DNA of 36,049 bases, taken from contig DIUI01000114.1 of the NCBI GenBank assembly GCA_002428215.1, positions 1 through 36,049 of the forward strand, written 5' to 3'. The DNA comes from Prolixibacteraceae bacterium UBA6162 (lineage in GTDB: Bacteria; Bacteroidota; Bacteroidia; Bacteroidales; Prolixibacteraceae). This document shows, piece after piece, positions 34,764-36,049 of this stretch. The position numbers and the translations under genes are program-made. The number at the start of each line of letters is the position of its first letter. The first letter of the stretch is position 1. Under the pieces are notes generated by a model that saw nothing but the letters and a program-made list of their open reading frames with translations, made no database searches and was not told the DNA's origin.

Positions 34764-34794
34764 CAAAAATAACACAATGCAGCCTACAATTCAA
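34764..34794 (-). promoter_or_regulatory. ribD promoter (TTG-N20-TATTTTTG)
   Basis: On the minus strand TTG (34792-34794) and TATTTTTG (34764-34771) are spaced by 20 bases, a good Bacteroidota promoter. The -33 element and part of the spacer lie inside the prmC coding sequence. The -7 box is separated by one base from the opposite -7 box of prmC. Confidence 0.6.
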
Positions 34795-35619
34795 TACATC
34801 CGCCATGAATTACGCTCGCACTATCCGGCGGAGGAGGTAGAAGCATTGATCAGGGTCATTTTTGGACATGTTTGTCAGTATACCCTCACCGACCTTACCT
34901 TGCGTCGTCAGGAAAAGTTGCCGCATAATTCCTTCGAAGCAATAAAAAAAATTGTAGAGCAGCTTAAAAAGAGTGTTCCTATTCAGTACATTACCGGAAG
35001 CACCGGATTTTTAGGGTTAACGCTGAATGTTTCTCCGGAAGTACTAATTCCACGGCCCGAAACCGAAGAGTTGGCAGAATGGATTGTATCAGAAGAACAA
35101 CTTGCCGGCAAAGCCCTCGACATAGCAACCGGTAGTGGCTGCCTGGCTCTGGCCCTTAAACAGCACTTTCCTTTGGCTTCCATGTATGGATGCGATATTT
35201 CGCAGGAAGCATTAAAAATTGCCAGCTCCAATGCTCAAAAAAACCATCTGGAGGCCGAGTTTTTTCAATCCGACATCCTGAAATGGCAACAATATGAATT
35301 TTGGCAGCTGTACGATCTGATTGTGAGCAATCCCCCCTACGTAGCAATATCTGAACAGAAACAGATGTCGAAGAACGTTCTCCTATACGAGCCATGGAGT
35401 GCCTTGTTTGTCGCAGACGAGCATCCCCTGATTTTTTATGAAACCATTGCTCAGTTTTCAGCTAGACATTTAAATAGCGGCGGGGCGCTCTACTTTGAAA
35501 TTAACGAGCGTTTTGCTCATGAGATTGCCAACCTTCTTAATCAATACGGTTTTAAGGAGGTTACCGTTAAACAGGATATGCAAAAAAAGGACCGCATGGT
35601 ACGGGCCAAACTTGGATAG
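34777..35619 (+). CDS. prmC: Peptide chain release factor N5-glutamine methyltransferase
   Basis: The 280-residue SAM-dependent enzyme methylates the glutamine of the GGQ motif in release factors RF1 and RF2. It has an N-terminal helical domain for release factor binding (residues 1-85) and the conserved VLIPRPETEELAEWI at about 89-103. A Rossmann methyltransferase domain follows with DIATGSGCLALAL (115-127), and NPPY (185-188) is the glutamine-binding catalytic motif. Length is normal. It is divergent from ribD with 36 bases between start codons, and followed after 8 bases by the DUF362 gene on the same strand, likely one transcript. Confidence 0.96.
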   Translation: MQPTIQYIRHELRSHYPAEEVEALIRVIFGHVCQYTLTDLTLRRQEKLPHNSFEAIKKIVEQLKKSVPIQYITGSTGFLGLTLNVSPEVLIPRPETEELAEWIVSEEQLAGKALDIATGSGCLALALKQHFPLASMYGCDISQEALKIASSNAQKNHLEAEFFQSDILKWQQYEFWQLYDLIVSNPPYVAISEQKQMSKNVLLYEPWSALFVADEHPLIFYETIAQFSARHLNSGGALYFEINERFAHEIANLLNQYGFKEVTVKQDMQKKDRMVRAKLG

Positions 35620-35627
35620 AACCAACC

Positions 35628-36049
35628 ATGAAAAGACGTGAATTCTTAGCACAATCATTTGCCGGCTGCGCTGCAGCCATTGCTGTCCCCATGCACTCAC
35701 TGGGAATGCCGGTTGAACCTACCACTATTGTTGCCCGGGGGAGCGATCTGGCATGGCTTGCAGAACGGGCTTCCGGACTTTTAGAAATAACCCGAAGGTT
35801 CAACATAAAGCGATCAAGAATTTTGTTAAAACCATCCATGGCGTGGAACCAACAGCCAGGCGCTGGTTACAATTCAGATCCGGTATTGGTTGACTTTTTA
35901 GTTAGATTGCTGGTTAAAGAGGGCGCAAGAGAGGTGGCCCTCTTTGATCAATGTTACCAAAACTGGACCAGCTGCTACCGCGCAAGTGGTATTGAACGGG
36001 TCGCCAAAGATGCCTCTGGAAGGGTATATCCCGGCAATGACCTTAAATA
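35628..36049 (+). CDS. DUF362 domain protein with Tat signal (N-terminal part)
   Basis: Partial gene, cut by the right edge; 140 residues are visible from the ATG at 35628. It starts with a twin-arginine signal (MKRREFLAQSFAG) and an alanine-rich hydrophobic run, so it is probably exported folded with a cofactor. The following part (ILLKPSMAWNQQPGAGYNSDPVLVDFLVRLLVKEGAREVALFD, with Tyr/Trp/Cys-rich QCYQNWTSCYRASG) matches the DUF362 family, proteins of unknown function often linked with iron-sulfur clusters. It lies 8 bases after prmC. Whether a ferredoxin-like domain follows cannot be seen. Confidence 0.82.
   Translation, partial: MKRREFLAQSFAGCAAAIAVPMHSLGMPVEPTTIVARGSDLAWLAERASGLLEITRRFNIKRSRILLKPSMAWNQQPGAGYNSDPVLVDFLVRLLVKEGAREVALFDQCYQNWTSCYRASGIERVAKDASGRVYPGNDLK

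Noticed and set aside
34741..34776. Possible FMN riboswitch before ribD
   Set aside because: The gap is only 36 bases, far too short for an RFN element.
1..36049. CRISPR array, tRNA/rRNA genes, insertion sequences or phage genes
   Set aside because: No regularly spaced repeats, no cloverleaf sequence, no transposase or integrase frame and no terminal inverted repeats were seen.

Overview
The window reads as a chromosomal segment of a Bacteroidota member, most likely a Bacteroidales/Marinilabiliales-type environmental organism (the order is inference). Evidence: a SusC/SusD pair driven by an ECF sigma factor and a FecR/DUF4974 anti-sigma, a type IX secretion (T9SS) C-terminal sorting domain, an S46 dipeptidyl peptidase, DUF6807, DUF2807 and DUF6146-like proteins, and start regions carrying the Bacteroidota -7 box TAnnTTTG. 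I see no rRNA, tRNA, CRISPR array or insertion sequence.

Left part (1-9.2 kb, all minus strand): a nutrient-uptake locus read right to left as sigma factor, FecR, STN-type SusC, SusD, DUF6807 lipoprotein-like protein and a Tat-exported Gfo/Idh/MocA oxidoreductase cut by the left edge. No glycoside hydrolase lies inside the window, so the substrate cannot be named. Then 9.4-11.6 kb (minus): a small Bacteroidales-type conserved protein and a large Ig-like (Big_5) lipoprotein.

Middle (11.8-26 kb): a plus-strand run with a degenerate GlpD-like protein that appears to have lost its FAD motifs, RNase R, a TetR regulator and a ChbG/YdjC deacetylase. Next come an M19 dipeptidase (minus), a DUF2807 lipoprotein (plus), then RNase HI, an S46 dipeptidyl peptidase and aspartate kinase (minus), and an S9 peptidase (plus). 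M19, S46 and S9 together point to peptide degradation in the periplasm or envelope.

Right part (26-36 kb): an aromatic amino acid operon on the minus strand (prephenate dehydrogenase, DAHP synthase/chorismate mutase, then a YhhQ-type queuosine precursor transporter). The 254-base gap in front of it holds the best finding of the window: a 24-codon leader peptide with the run FYFWLYYF, a 9-bp antiterminator pairing, and a GC-rich intrinsic terminator with six T, all correctly ordered behind a TATATTTG promoter box. This is a textbook ribosome-mediated transcription attenuator. Further right are a T9SS-sorted metalloprotease-like protein, cardiolipin synthase, a DUF6146-like lipoprotein, ribD and prmC on back-to-back promoters, and the start of a Tat-signal DUF362 protein cut by the right edge.
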